A stretch of 18,908 nt of DNA from Hydnum rufescens UP504 (lineage: Eukaryota; Basidiomycota; Agaricomycetes; Cantharellales; Hydnaceae). Where the stretch lies: positions 64,668 to 83,575 of the forward strand of contig MU129010.1 of assembly GCA_014904985.1 (NCBI GenBank), given 5' to 3'. Position numbers and translations under genes: made by a program. Below are positions 8,251 to 18,185 of the stretch, piece after piece; the first letter of the stretch is position 1, and the number at the start of each line of letters is the position of its first letter. The notes under the pieces are model-generated. The model saw only the letters and a list, made by a program, of their open reading frames with translations, was not told the origin of the DNA and did not search any database.

Positions 8251-8379
8251 TTCATAAACAGAACAAAAGGGTAGTCAAGGAGGTGTTATCTTTCTTATCT
8301 GTGAGTTCTAGAAGTTATTTGTGGCAATGGGAGATGAAATCAAAGGATATTTCTGAGTTCTTGGAGATTAATTTGTTTG

Positions 8380-8450
8380 TAGTCCAGTGGTTAAGATGTT
8401 TTTGTTGCTGGTTGATAATGGGGACAAGTGCATGGGATGGGATTCGATGT
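8380..8450 (+). promoter_or_regulatory. tRNA-like Pol III A box and B box, copy 3
   Basis: TAGTCCAGTGG (8380-8390) and GATTCGATGT (8441-8450) give the best box pair of the three copies; the B box keeps TTCGA, which is TTCAA or TTCTA in the others. This suggests the ancestral element had a working internal Pol III promoter. Confidence 0.5.
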
Positions 8451-8470
8451 AGAAACTACAGTTTGCATCT

Positions 8471-9005
8471 GTAATAGACGTTCTTGGTATCATTAGATGC
8501 ACATTTTTAACAGCTTTCTGGGTGCAGTGGTTCCAAGCAGATCAGATACGAACTGACAGAGAAATTTGTAAAATACTGATGGGTGTTGATTCTGATAATA
8601 ATATTGTTCTATAGAGCTCAGTTTTGATCTGTTCCTCGCGCGCTTAGTACCGTTGGATGCGGACTTTCTATATCCTTCTAAGCAAGGCTATTCCGAGAGG
8701 ATTGGATGTTAACTGACGGAGGAATTCGCTTTTTACTGGAAATTCTGGATTTTGACAGTAATATTGGTCTGGAGAGTGCATTTCTGGTCCGTTCGACTTG
8801 TGTTTGGTACCGTTCGAAAGGTGTGAATCGTAGCTTTCTAAGACTTATATGAGCATACCTTTCCGATCAAAACTGACAGAGTAATCGAATGAACTCTGTT
8901 TTCATGCATAGCTGTAATTAATTTTGTAATAGGTCACATGATCATTCCAATGGCTGGGATCAATGGATATTCGCATTTTCTGATACTGAATGTTTTTATC
9001 TTCCA
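8471..9005 (+). repeat. Repeat module B, copy 3 (best preserved)
   Basis: Anchors at 8485, 8645 and 8805 are spaced exactly 160 bp. This copy keeps the most CG dinucleotides (for example CTCGCGCGC near 8636 and GTTCGACTTG at 8791). The shared tail ends TTTTATCTTCCA at 9005, after which the sequence is unrelated to copy 1. Confidence 0.85.
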
Positions 9006-9021
9006 AAGATGGTGAACACTT

Positions 9022-9597
9022 TTAATTGCAGCCCCTTGCAATGTCTTTTATCTTTCCCTGGCTTATACAACTGAACCTGAGTTGCCTTTCCTTGTGTAAT
9101 ACCACCATTTCCACCCTTCAAACCAAAGCGAAATCTCCTGCAAGTTTATACTTTGAATTTGGTGATAGAAGTCGCTTATTGTCAGGTATGGATCTTTTAA
9201 TATCCATGTTTTCAATAGGTTTTCTTTGTATAAGTCTTGGATTATCAAGCGAATACCCACTTTGGATTACATTGTTTAGGTGGAGGTCAAGAGAATCTGT
9301 GGAGAAGGTTCGATGAGGCACAGATATGTTCTCTGGAATGTGGAGGAGAAGGACAAATTCAATTTTGAGGTCGTGATGTAATGAGGGTCAATTGTTGAAT
9401 GGTTCTCCAAACTCGTACATTGTCCAATTGACTCTTTTTGTCTTTATAATGCCATCAAATGCGACTTGGGGATTTGGGAAATAACGGATGATCATATGGG
9501 ATTTGAGGTGGGTGAATGGTTCAGGATAGAGATAGTCGAATTGCTGGTAAATGATCATGTGAAGTTCCAATGGCAAGGTGAACACTTTTTGATTCAT
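9022..9597 (-). pseudogene. Unknown protein remnant, one frame with in-frame stops
   Basis: From an ATG at 9597 one minus-strand frame reads 69 codons, meets a TGA at 9388-9390, continues through HIPENISVPHRTFS to a second TGA at 9118-9120, and then runs to a TAA near 9022. Long stretches in one frame separated by TGA look like a decayed coding region rather than chance. The start, LPLELHMIIYQQFDYL, faintly recalls an F-box helix but lacks enough conserved positions to call it. A GGTATGA sequence near the ATG could instead be a 5' splice site, in which case the start is wrong. Function unknown. Confidence 0.35.
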
Positions 9598-9853
9598 ACC
9601 TTGGGGATAGTCATTCGATTTGCTTTTATGTCATTTTTGCATCTGTAGGTCTGTGATCATGTGTCAACCTTTAATTTCGCTTAGGCCTCCCATGAGCTCA
9701 GATTCCTTCATTGATCAACAGGGTCACTTGTTTCACATTTCACTATTGTTCCCTTTTTATATTAATGTCTTTTAGGTGGAGGTGGAGGTTTATTTCGTAA
9801 TTGATTATACGATGATTGGGATCGTGTGGGTGAAATATGGGTGGGGGCACTCT

Positions 9854-10853
9854 TCATCCTCCAAGTCTCCAGAATACTACAATAAAATGAATGATCTGAA
9901 TGAGGAGGCGACCATCTGAACTGAAGTCTTTGATTTGGATTTGATTCAGGCAAGCAAAATAGAAGTGTTCATTGTCATTTTTGGCATCAGGATAAAATGT
10001 GCCAAATTCCCCTACTCATAGCGATAGGAAGGGCGAAATTGTGGGTAGTTACGTATACTTTTAAGCTGATTTCAGTTTCTGGCATTGTCACGAAGTCCTG
10101 ACATGAAAGAGAAATTCCATTGGCAGTTGAATTCGAATCACTGCCTGAGTTCTCGATATTGTCTAGGTTCCTGTTTGTTTAGCTGAATGTCCTTAATGAT
10201 TGCAGTTTTCACATACTGATTGAGCTCATGACTTTTTCGAGGTTGTAGCAGGGGGTTTTTGGATTCGCAGATGAAGGTGTTTAGTCCGCGTTTTTCAATG
10301 ATTTTGTACCCAGTTATTTGACTTCTGGCACATGACTAAATTTGCAATTTCATATGCATTTATGGCAGTTTCATGATGGAGGAGGATTTTTTTTTTAGTG
10401 GTGGTTCAACAATGATGAGGGTTTATTCAGGGAGGTCATGGGTGAACGTAGGAAGGTAGATCACCTCTCTATTGACATTTCCATACACAGTTAGCCTTAT
10501 CTGCACCCTCACATGAAAATTGGAATCATCAGAGTAGTCTCGGGTCACGCAGTATGATTCAATGTGGGCGATTCATATACATTTGGATCATGGTTGTTGT
10601 GTTAGGGCAAAAGTAACCCCTTTGTCCAATGTGAAGATTTAGAATAGGGTCAGTTCCAGTCCCAGATGTGCTGCACAAAAAAAACCATGTGCCCCACTGT
10701 ATCATCCGGGATGTATATGCTGTTGAGGTTGGATGGGAGTTCTGCATGGATTTCAGGAATGCTGTCCATAAATGTGTCAGTAGGCATAATTGATGGTGTT
10801 CTACCCCTTTTTAGGTAAGCATTTATATAAGTAGCATTGTTTCTGACATACAT
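9854..10853 (-). pseudogene. Unknown protein remnant, several frameshifts
   Basis: Read 5' to 3' on the minus strand, protein-like stretches follow one another in changing frames. An ATG at 10853 opens 66 codons ending VFFVQHIWDWN. The next runs are a TDPILNLHIGQRGYFCP segment in a second frame, SYCVTRDYSDDSNFHVRVQ to HDLPE (about 10565-10423), ITGYKIIEKRGLNTFICESK to RELRQ (10328-10138), and GEFGTFYPDAKN to RLGG (about 10010-9854). A TTATAAAA element and a C/T-rich leader lie about 30-60 bp before the ATG, as in a fungal gene start. At least three frameshifts or unrecognised introns are needed to join the pieces. Composition is mixed charged and beta-type. I do not recognise the family. Confidence 0.35.
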
Positions 10854-11231
10854 TCTTTTTAGAGTTGTGTGGATGGGATGAGAGGAATTTGTTTGTTGGA
10901 GGTGTTTTTATAAGTTGGATTGGATTGGTCTAGGCTTAGAAATTTACTTGGATTTTCAGGGTTCTAGGTTCAGGTTCAGTTTTGGTGTATTAATTTGTTA
11001 AGTCGCAGGTTTGATTTTGCTGTTTATAGACTTGTAGTTTCTGATTTTAGTGTGGTTTTTTACAGCTTGGTTCAGGCTATATGGCATATATGGGCCATAA
11101 CTTGTCGAGTTTTGACTTTGACTTTGGTCTTTGGTTGAAAAAAATTTTTTTTTTTTTTGATTCTGCTAAGTTCAAAGTAAGCATTGCTGTATGAAGGCCA
11201 TGCACAATATGAGTTGACGTTTTTTGCCGGG
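10854..11231. other. Intergenic stretch, no gene seen
   Basis: Contains a minus-strand TATA-like TTATAAAA (10905-10912), a near palindrome around 11078-11097 (TATGGC ... GCCATA, a small hairpin), and a run of A7 then T14 near 11139-11159. Minus-strand codons here continue the adjacent gene's alternate frame but show no coding character. It is probably the 3' flank of the two-exon gene and the promoter of the remnant to the left. Confidence 0.4.
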
Positions 11232-12146
11232 TCATGGGATACTGATTGGTCGCTTATAAAAGTTGCAAGGAGCATGAGGAGGGAGTTTTGACAAATGAGA
11301 TAGATGGGATGAGAGATGGGACAACGGATGAGAAGAGTTTGTTGAGTTTGAAGTGAGTGAATCTGTGGAGGAGTGGAATATTTCACGTAGTTGCTGAGCA
11401 GTTGGAGACCTAGTTTGACTCGCAGTTTCTTTCTTGGCAGCCTGATTTGTCTTGAGTTCTTGTCGTAACACAAATAGGTCGCCTACGGTCATATCAGGAG
11501 GGAATGATTTGAGAGGAATCACCATTTGAACAGATGTTGGCAGTCGTGAGTTGAAAGCATGTCTGGTTTCAGGGTTCTTCAGTTGATCTTCCACATCATT
11601 TTGTTTAGCCTTTTGTTCGGCTATGAGATGATTGGAGAATGACATGGCAGACTGAACTGGTCTGGGGCATGGATCAGCAGTCTGATGGTGTAACGTGAGA
11701 CAAGGGTCAAGCACAAAATGGATGTTGGAGCCTACAGGTTGGCTTGGGTTAGACTGTTTGTCATTATTGTACATTTTTATGATTTGGTTCAAAGACGAAT
11801 TGATAGAATCAGGCCAGAAACTCTGTGTTGTGTTAGTGTTATATGGGTGCATTGATGTAGATGTTCATACCTCATCCAACTCGTCTTTTTCCTTCAGCAA
11901 GGAGCTGAAGAAGGTATCATTGCCAAGCTTGAGTTCAGTTAGCTGCATAGGAGGCACAGGTGAAGGAGCAGGTGTATTGATATACTGGAATGTGTAGTCA
12001 GGAGTCAAGGCCACAGTGAGGTCAAGTGAGGCTGAGTTGGACATAGTGAAGACAATGGTCACTGGTGCTTTTGTTAGCAGATTGTCTGTGCTTTTATACC
12101 CATCATTCTCACTGGTGCCTGAGCTTGATGACTCATTTTTCATCAT
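11232..12146 (-). CDS. Two-exon gene of unknown function
   Basis: Exon 1 runs 12146-11871 (92 codons from ATGATG) and exon 2 runs 11822-11232. The intron (11870-11823, 48 nt) has GTATGA at the donor, CTAAC 10 nt from the end and CAG at the acceptor, all typical of basidiomycetes. It is phase 0, and removing it takes out the TGA that otherwise ends exon 1. The product, about 288 residues, is Ser/Thr/Asn/Pro-rich at both ends, with a more ordered middle (IPLKSFPPDMTVGDLFVLRQEL). There is no signal peptide, membrane span or recognised domain. The Ser-rich C-terminus (repeated SHLS) is low-complexity, so the true stop could be earlier if another intron exists. It is the only cleanly readable gene in the window and lies outside the gypsy sequence. 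Confidence 0.55.
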
Positions 12147-12275
12147 GGGACAGAAGTTCTAAGTGAAATCAGATGATAGCTAGCTGGTGGAGTCATCCTT
12201 AGGTCATCATGTGAAGTGTTGTTCATAGATACAAGTGGACCGAGAGAAAAGAAAAAGAGAAAGCAATAAGTGATA
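12147..12275 (-). promoter_or_regulatory. Leader and core promoter region of the two-exon gene
   Basis: On the minus strand a pyrimidine tract (12264-12238, CTTTCTCTTTTTCTTTTCTC) lies about 95-118 nt before the ATG at 12146. Such C/T tracts commonly precede transcription starts in filamentous fungi. Short out-of-frame ATGs lie in the leader. No clear TATA box was found. Confidence 0.4.
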
Positions 12276-12587
12276 ATTTACATGATTTAAGTTAAGGGGA
12301 AGCAAGAAGAGGAGATTGTCAACAGTTGTGATTATCTAGGCATTGTGGAAGGAGGATGAGGGTGGAGGGATGTTGATTTTGCGATGTGGTCTTCTTTTTA
12401 AAAGTGGTAGCATCGATTTTTCATAGCACAGCACATTCCGCGACTCAACACCTCATGGCCCCAGGGTGACAATCACAGGATTTTCTTAGTCCCACATCGT
12501 TGGAGTGATCTCAGATTTGTATGGTTACCAATAATTTTTGTGATGCGGCTTTAGTCAAAATAATTTCAGGGATTTCCTTTTTAAGAC
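12276..12587. other. Spacer between the two-exon gene and the gypsy element
   Basis: No ORF, repeat copy or RNA gene recognised. It should hold the polypurine tract and 3' LTR of the minus-strand element if that element were complete, but no sequence here recurs elsewhere in the window. Only TTAAAAAGGAAATCCC, just past the pol stop, is purine-rich. The LTR may be lost, or simply not recognisable from one copy. Confidence 0.4.
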
Positions 12588-14699
12588 TTAAATTTCCATA
12601 TCTAGACTTTCTTCAGATGACTCATAATAAGATTCAGTGATTTGGGGTTCTTCTGTGTGACTTCCTAGAATTTCTTGAAGAATGTTCCATTGCCTCCACT
12701 CCACTAATTTGTCTTCCCAATACCCCCATGAATCTGTGGCTCTCGGTGGCGGCCAAAGATAGCTACTTAATTGATTTTCCAGTCCGAGGGATACTGGTGG
12801 ACGCTGTTTCTTGATAATAATATCCCTGTTGAATGTCATTGCATGTCCTGTATTTTTTTGTGTATTTTTCTGCATTTTCTTGAATTGATCCTTCTTCTAT
12901 GGCACTGTGGCTCTCATTGCCAGTGACATCCGTTGTGGCTATATGGTCACACATATGATATTTTTTTAAACAATTTCCAGCAAATGTTCCATTGATTAGT
13001 GTCCCATCTAATTCTTCTAGTTGATAGGATCCACGAGGATAGTGATGCCAAACCCAGTATGGTCCAATCCACTGTACCTCCCCCTTTTGTCCATGTTGCA
13101 TTAGTAATATGGAATTGAACACCAATACAATTTCGCCTGGTTGGTAATCCCCATTTACTAGTACATTTTCATTTCGTTTTGCGTAATCCTGAGCACTCCA
13201 GATTCTCACTTGAAGAACATCATTTGAAGCAGTTTGAATGTCTTCATTGCGATGCGCTAATTGTATTCTGCAGATAGCTAATAATTCTTCTGTAGTTTGG
13301 ACTGCACCCCATTTTAATGTATACCATGATGCATCTGTAATATTGAATGGAAACACATGATGTTTTCCATAGAGTAGGTAATAGGGGGTATGACCAGTCG
13401 TCCACTTTACTGTTACTCAGTCTGCCCACATGCATGAATAAAAATATCTTGACCATTGACTCGGATTTCCTTTACTAGTGACAAATAACGAATTAATCCA
13501 GGTCCTATGACCACATTCTATCATTCCATTTGCTTCTGGGTGATATGGGGCAGCTCAGACAATTGGTACATTGTATTCATCTGCCATAGTTTGGACTAAT
13601 CCGTCAAATTCCGCGCCGTTGTCCATAGTGATTTGTAATACACAGCTGAACCGGCACATGACGTCTTCAAATAGAAACTGGGCGACATTCTTACTTGAGG
13701 CCTTATGTAACATTTTTGCTTCCAGCCATCTGGAGAGATCATCCTGGAGATCGATGATGTATTTGAATCCATTAGATACCGGCATGTGAACCTTGTCCAT
13801 ATTAAATTTACGCAATATTGTATTAATGTAGGTTGGGCTCAATGTGATTTTTGGGCAGGTTACAGATCTTTGCTGGCATTCATGGCATGTCCGGCAATAC
13901 CAGGCCACATAGGATAACATATTAGGCCAGTAAAATCTGTCTGATAATTTTTTGAACATTCGGGTCTCATCTGCGGTGACCAGATTCATCATGTGCTGCC
14001 TTACATAAGCGGGCTCAATCATCTGGGTTTTTGATAACTTTCAGTGGCAATTGACCAGTTTTAGGCCTTCTCCATAGGGTTTCTTGATACAAAAAATAGT
14101 GTTTGGTACTCTGAATAGATGTTTTGGTGTTATTGACTCCTGAGGGTATTTTTAAGTGGTTTAAGTAATATTCAATCCTTTTCCAATAGTCTTCTCCATC
14201 AGAATCTTTGAGTTTGTGTGGATGTTCTTTGATTTTTGAGTCAACTTCTGAATGTTGTGAGACTGTATTGAAATTTCTTTGAGTTACTGAGTGGGCTTGG
14301 CATGAAAGAGCTACAAATCCACCATTTCTTGACATATTTTCTAGTGGTTTGAGTGATATTGCTGTGTTATTTTGTCTGAATTCAATGATGTCTTCATATG
14401 GTTCCCTTTTAATCCTTGTAGCTGATAGTGTGGCTGCTGAGGAATCATGCAGAGTCCAGTCTTCATATTCTTCTAGGGATTGTGGTCCAGGAATATAATT
14501 TCCTAGTTCATCTAGTTCATTCTCTGAATTTTCTGAATCATTTTTATGTCCTGAATGTTTTGACAATTCTGCTGGTTTTGTTTCTGAGACAAGGATCCAG
14601 TCTTCATATTCTTCATGAGGTCTTGGTCCAGTAATAAAATGGCCTGGTTCATCTGGCTCCAGTTCATCTTCTGATTCAACTGAGTCATTTTCATGTGCT
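12588..14699 (-). pseudogene. gypsy pol: acidic spacer, integrase and C-terminal module
   Basis: After RNase H comes an acidic spacer with a duplicated GP..EEYEDW block. The integrase zinc region follows (H..H in AAHDESGH, then C..C in CRTCHEC), then the catalytic core (D in DLQDDLSRW, D in DNGAEF, E in PEANGMIE), which joins cDNA to host DNA. The GPY module (GEVQWIGPYWVW) and ELDGTLINGTF come next, and a C-terminal tail (YWEDKLVEW) lies in another frame after a shift near 12870, with its stop at 12588. TGA stops lie at 14015, 13555 and 13417; a 1-base insertion lies near 13980. The core residues are otherwise intact, so loss of function comes from stops and shifts. No chromodomain was seen. 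Confidence 0.9.
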
Positions 14700-16321
14700 G
14701 GGCACCTAGATAATCCATCTGGACCTTGGTGTTTTGTGGCTGGAACATGGACCAATTCAAAATCAAATAGCTGAATGTAGGAAATCCATTGTGACATAGC
14801 CGCATTTGGTAATCCTGGTGTATTAATGGTTTGCTTGAGAAATTTGGCATCTACTTCCACTCTAAAATGGATTCCCCAGAGATAATTCCTTTGTGCTTTG
14901 AGTGCTTTGAATAGTCCTTTTAATTCTATTTGTGGCTGGGAATACTTGGTTTCAGCTTCATTATTGGTTACTGATCCGAAGACAATTGGATGACGTCCAT
15001 CTTCCAGGGTTTGATATTCAATCCATCCTACTGCCATGATAGAGCTATCCACTGCAAGTGTTACAAGGCCATAATCTGATGTTCGTTCATCTTCTTTTAA
15101 CACTCTGGCTATATCAATGTTTAATGTTTTTTGAGCAGGAAGGTTTGTGGAAGCTTCTTTTAGTTGGTTCATGGCTTCTTCTGCTTGGTCATTCCATTCA
15201 AATTCATTAGGAGTCTTCTTGGTGAGCAATGTGAGAGGTTTTGCTATTTTAGCAAATTGCCAAATCCAATTTCGAGCAACTCCAACTGTTCCTAGGAATC
15301 CATGGACTTGTGTTACATTGATTGGACGTGGCCAGTTCTTTATTTTTGTGATAATTCCATGGTGAGGTCTTCTTCCTTCCATTGAACAAACATTTCCTAC
15401 AATGTGTACGAGTGGTGTTGCAAGCACTAATTTAGATCCTGAGGCTGTACATCCAGCTTCAATGAATGTAGCGAATAATTCATCAACGACTTGAGTGAAT
15501 TCCCATATGTATCATTGAATTTTTGGATTTTCAGGTATAGGTTCATCATTGTACCATGTTTTTGGTCCCTTTCCTGCTACATCATCCACAAAGGCTTCAG
15601 CTCTGTCTGGGATCATTGGTCTGATCATGTGTGTGACTGTTTTCATGAATTCTTGCATGGAATTTGTATATCCTTGAGGTAGTGTTGTGAGCTTTACAGG
15701 ACCCAATGGTGAATCGCTTGTTGTGAGTTCTTGGGATTCTTCTGCCAGTCGACGTCCATCATACCCTGCATAGAGATCTGCAACAATATAGACTGAATGC
15801 CTCACAAAGCTGTCTGCAAAGTCATTGATATTTGGTGGCAACCCTGAGTCTTTTACTGAAACTGCATTTAGGGGTTGTAGATCATGAACAATGTGAATGC
15901 CTCCTTTAGGCTTGGCCACTGCAAACATTTGTGAATGATAGGAAGACCATGATGTTTTGTATTTTCCAGCTGCTAATTGATCCTTAATCATCTTGATAAG
16001 TGTAGCCACAATTGCTTTTGGAGGTTGAATTGGTGGTAATTCCCAAGGAACATGTGGAACTGTTTCCATAATGTAGTCTGGAAAGTATTCTGTTTTGAAG
16101 ATCCCTCATTCTGATTCATCAAATGCAAGACCTTTTTCTCTTTGAGTGACCACATAGAGAAGCAAATCAAGTTCTTCTTCTGAAAGAAAATCATTGGGAA
16201 TGTTGTCAATTATTTTCTTTATGCGTTCAGGGGTAAGCTTCTTGGTGTATTGAAAGTTTTGAAGCTAGGTGGATGTGTTGGAAGTTGGAGGGGTGTGATG
16301 GGAGGAAGATCTTTATAAGGA
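14700..16321 (-). pseudogene. gypsy pol: reverse transcriptase and RNase H
   Basis: RT copies the element RNA into DNA. It shows MFAVAKPKGGIHIVHDLQ, the motif-A region VADLYAGYDGRRL, LTTLPQGYTNS, and the catalytic FVDDV (15592-15578). The RT connection GNVCSMEGRRPHHG and FLGTVGVARNWI follow. RNase H has VDSSIMAVGWIEYQ, the Glu-bearing QIELKGLFKAL and VEVDAKFLKQ, ending LSRCP. The frame is open from about 16240 to 14018 except for TGA at 16106-16108 (DESE-TGA-GIF) and 15512-15514 (IQ-TGA-YIW); relatives of this family carry arginine at both, recalled and not searched. Two small deletions near 16330 and 16258 put the start of this region out of frame, then restore it. Catalytic residues look intact. 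Confidence 0.92.
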
Positions 16322-18185
16322 AGACGAATGACTGGTAATAACTCCTAAGGGAATAGGGTTTTTCTTCTTATCCACAGTTTTATATTTCGTCTTATTGGCA
16401 TTTCTGATGACCTGGCCAATTCGATAGCTAAAGTCCTCTGCTTTTTCTGGAGATTTTTGTGCAAAATCTGGTCTTAATTCATTATAAACACATACAAGAT
16501 TGTCTTCAAGCTGATTCCCAGATGTTGCTGAAGATGATTTCCAAGTTTGATTGAGATATTGTGCAGACATGCTCTCCTTGTTGATAATAGCATCTATTAG
16601 GTACTTGTTTGTGCTTGGATCAAAGTCTTTTGTACACATTTCTGGGAGTCATAAGGCCTCTGACAATTCCCTTCTGAATATTGGTATAAATGGTGAATTC
16701 CCTTTTAATGATTGGTCAGATGGAGTTGCTTCTGTGTGATAATATTTGTAGTCTTGCAAGGGAGTTTCAGGTACTGTTCGAACTAATGATGCTCCATTTG
16801 ATTTATATCAATATTGCAGCTGTGGTGGACCTGGATTGCTTCCTTCAGGTGGCTGTTCTCCTGGAGGTATTGCTGATGCTTGAAGAACAAGTTTATTTTG
16901 CTCTCATTCCTCATTCATAAGAGCATGGAGAGAAATAGATGATCCTGTTGGGTTTCCCTTTTCATAAACCTGAATGTCCATTCCATGATTTCCATCTGTG
17001 GCTCCTTCATATTTAATTTGGGCACCAACTCCTACTAACCATGGTTGTCCAAGTAGTATGTCATGGCCTTCAAAGCTTCCCTTTTTAACAAAGAAGTGAT
17101 GATCAAATCTTATCCCTCCTATTTCAATTGGAACATTTTGACAGCATCCTATAAGGGGTTCTGGTCCACTATTGATTCCTTGTAATGACCAGTTTTGTCC
17201 ATCATAGTCTATTGGGATGTTTAATCTTTTCTGAACTTCCTGGGAGATAAGGTTTAATTCGGATCCTGTGTCAATCATAAGCACAACATCTTTGGTTCCA
17301 TTCTGACCTGTGGCTTTAGCTGCAATTTTTCCTGTGTCCATAGCAAACAAAGGATTTGGCCCAAGGGATCCAATCAAATTTACTTGTGCTTGATAGTTTT
17401 CTTGTGTCTGTAGATGTGTTTGTTGAGATAGGTCTTCATCCAAATCTCTGTCCATCAGGGTTCGTATATGGTCATAGTATTCATCTTGCTCTGCTTCATC
17501 ATCAGAGTCATAATCAGAGGCCTCAGTTGTTGGAAAACGCAGTTTAAAGGTGGCATGATTAACTGTAAGGGGCTCTTGATGTTTAGGATTATAGTCACGT
17601 TTCAGTTTAAGTCCAGCTGCAAATATTTTGGCTGCTCCATGTGCTGACCCAAGGAAGTCTCTGAGTGTTATTTCAACTTTTTGATTGAGTACTTTCTTTG
17701 CTATTTCTTTATCTTCACATGCTTCTTGAAACTCTGTGGTAAAACGATATGTAGGAGGATTCTTTGGGATTCGTTTCTCAGGTAGTGCCATTTCTATGTC
17801 TATTGTTTCCTCTGGAAGTGGTCCAGCCTTTTTAGGAGCAGGTTTTTCTGTTATTGGTTCCTTTATTACTGAGGAGGGCAATATTCCTGGAGGATGAGTT
17901 GGCTGCGGAGGATTTTCTGGGGCTGCTTGTTTTGGTTCTGAAGGTTTTGGTTGATTAACTGGAGTTTTAGCAGGTGTCTGGCTGCATGGGGGTACTTCAA
18001 CATACATTCAATTTTTAGGGCATTGTGTGGTTTTATCTCCCATTGGATTGTGACGATTATCTGGTTTGCTTGTTTTGGTAGCTGGTGCAGATATAAATGG
18101 GCCTGCTGCTATCGCATATGAATGTGTTCTAAAGGGTGACAATCCATTTTTGTCAACAATATGAATTGCTCCCATTGTTCAGTTG
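16322..18185 (-). pseudogene. gypsy pol: proline-rich linker, aspartic protease, RT linker
   Basis: Begins with MGAIHIVDKNGL, a proline/lysine-rich linker (around QTPAKTPVNQPKP), an acidic DYDSDDEAEQDEYYDH stretch, then a retropepsin-type protease with the active-site DTGSELNLIS (DTGS at 17272-17261) and a flap-side HDILLGQPWL. The enzyme would cleave the polyprotein. The rest, from GSSISLHAL to KNPIPLGV, is the RT linker matched by window positions 1-150. One frame throughout, with TGA at 18008, 16904, 16808 and 16649 only. The join to the gag part needs a shift near 18180, which could be decay or a programmed gag-pol shift; I see no slippery site. Confidence 0.88.

Larger units (their letters stand above)
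7458..8470 (+). repeat. Repeat module A, copy 3
   Basis: Nearly identical to copy 1 with small indels and one extra unit of the palindrome array (near 8230-8265). Starts at CTATAGAAG, where it interrupts the minus-strand RT fragment, and ends at GCATCT. The near identity of copies 1 and 3 against the divergence of copy 2 implies a more recent common source for 1 and 3. Confidence 0.85.

Noticed and set aside
538..9005. Terminal inverted repeats on the A+B element
   Set aside because: The left end CTATAGAAGAAGG and the reverse complement of the right end TGGAAGATAAAA share only GAAGA, which is not significant.
9012..9590. 13-bp direct repeat GGTGAACACTTTT at 9012 and 9578 as a target-site duplication
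   Set aside because: The DNA between is a coding-like remnant, not an element with ends, and a single 13-mer match of this composition can arise by chance.
9560..9597. F-box domain at the start of the 9597 remnant
   Set aside because: LPLEL followed by a hydrophobic helix is suggestive, but the downstream F-box positions are not present and the start codon itself is uncertain.
11072..11473. 133-codon minus-strand ORF
   Set aside because: It overlaps exon 2 of the spliced gene in another frame and has a Lys run made from a poly-A tract; no coding character.
12276..12587. 3' LTR of the minus-strand gypsy element
   Set aside because: No TG..CA pair, TATA signal or second copy could be identified, and the 5' LTR lies outside the window, so no comparison is possible.
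13571..13789. Plus-strand ORF opposite integrase (also 4477-4695 opposite the other copy)
   Set aside because: Antisense shadow of the conserved integrase core; its similarity between copies follows from the sense strand.
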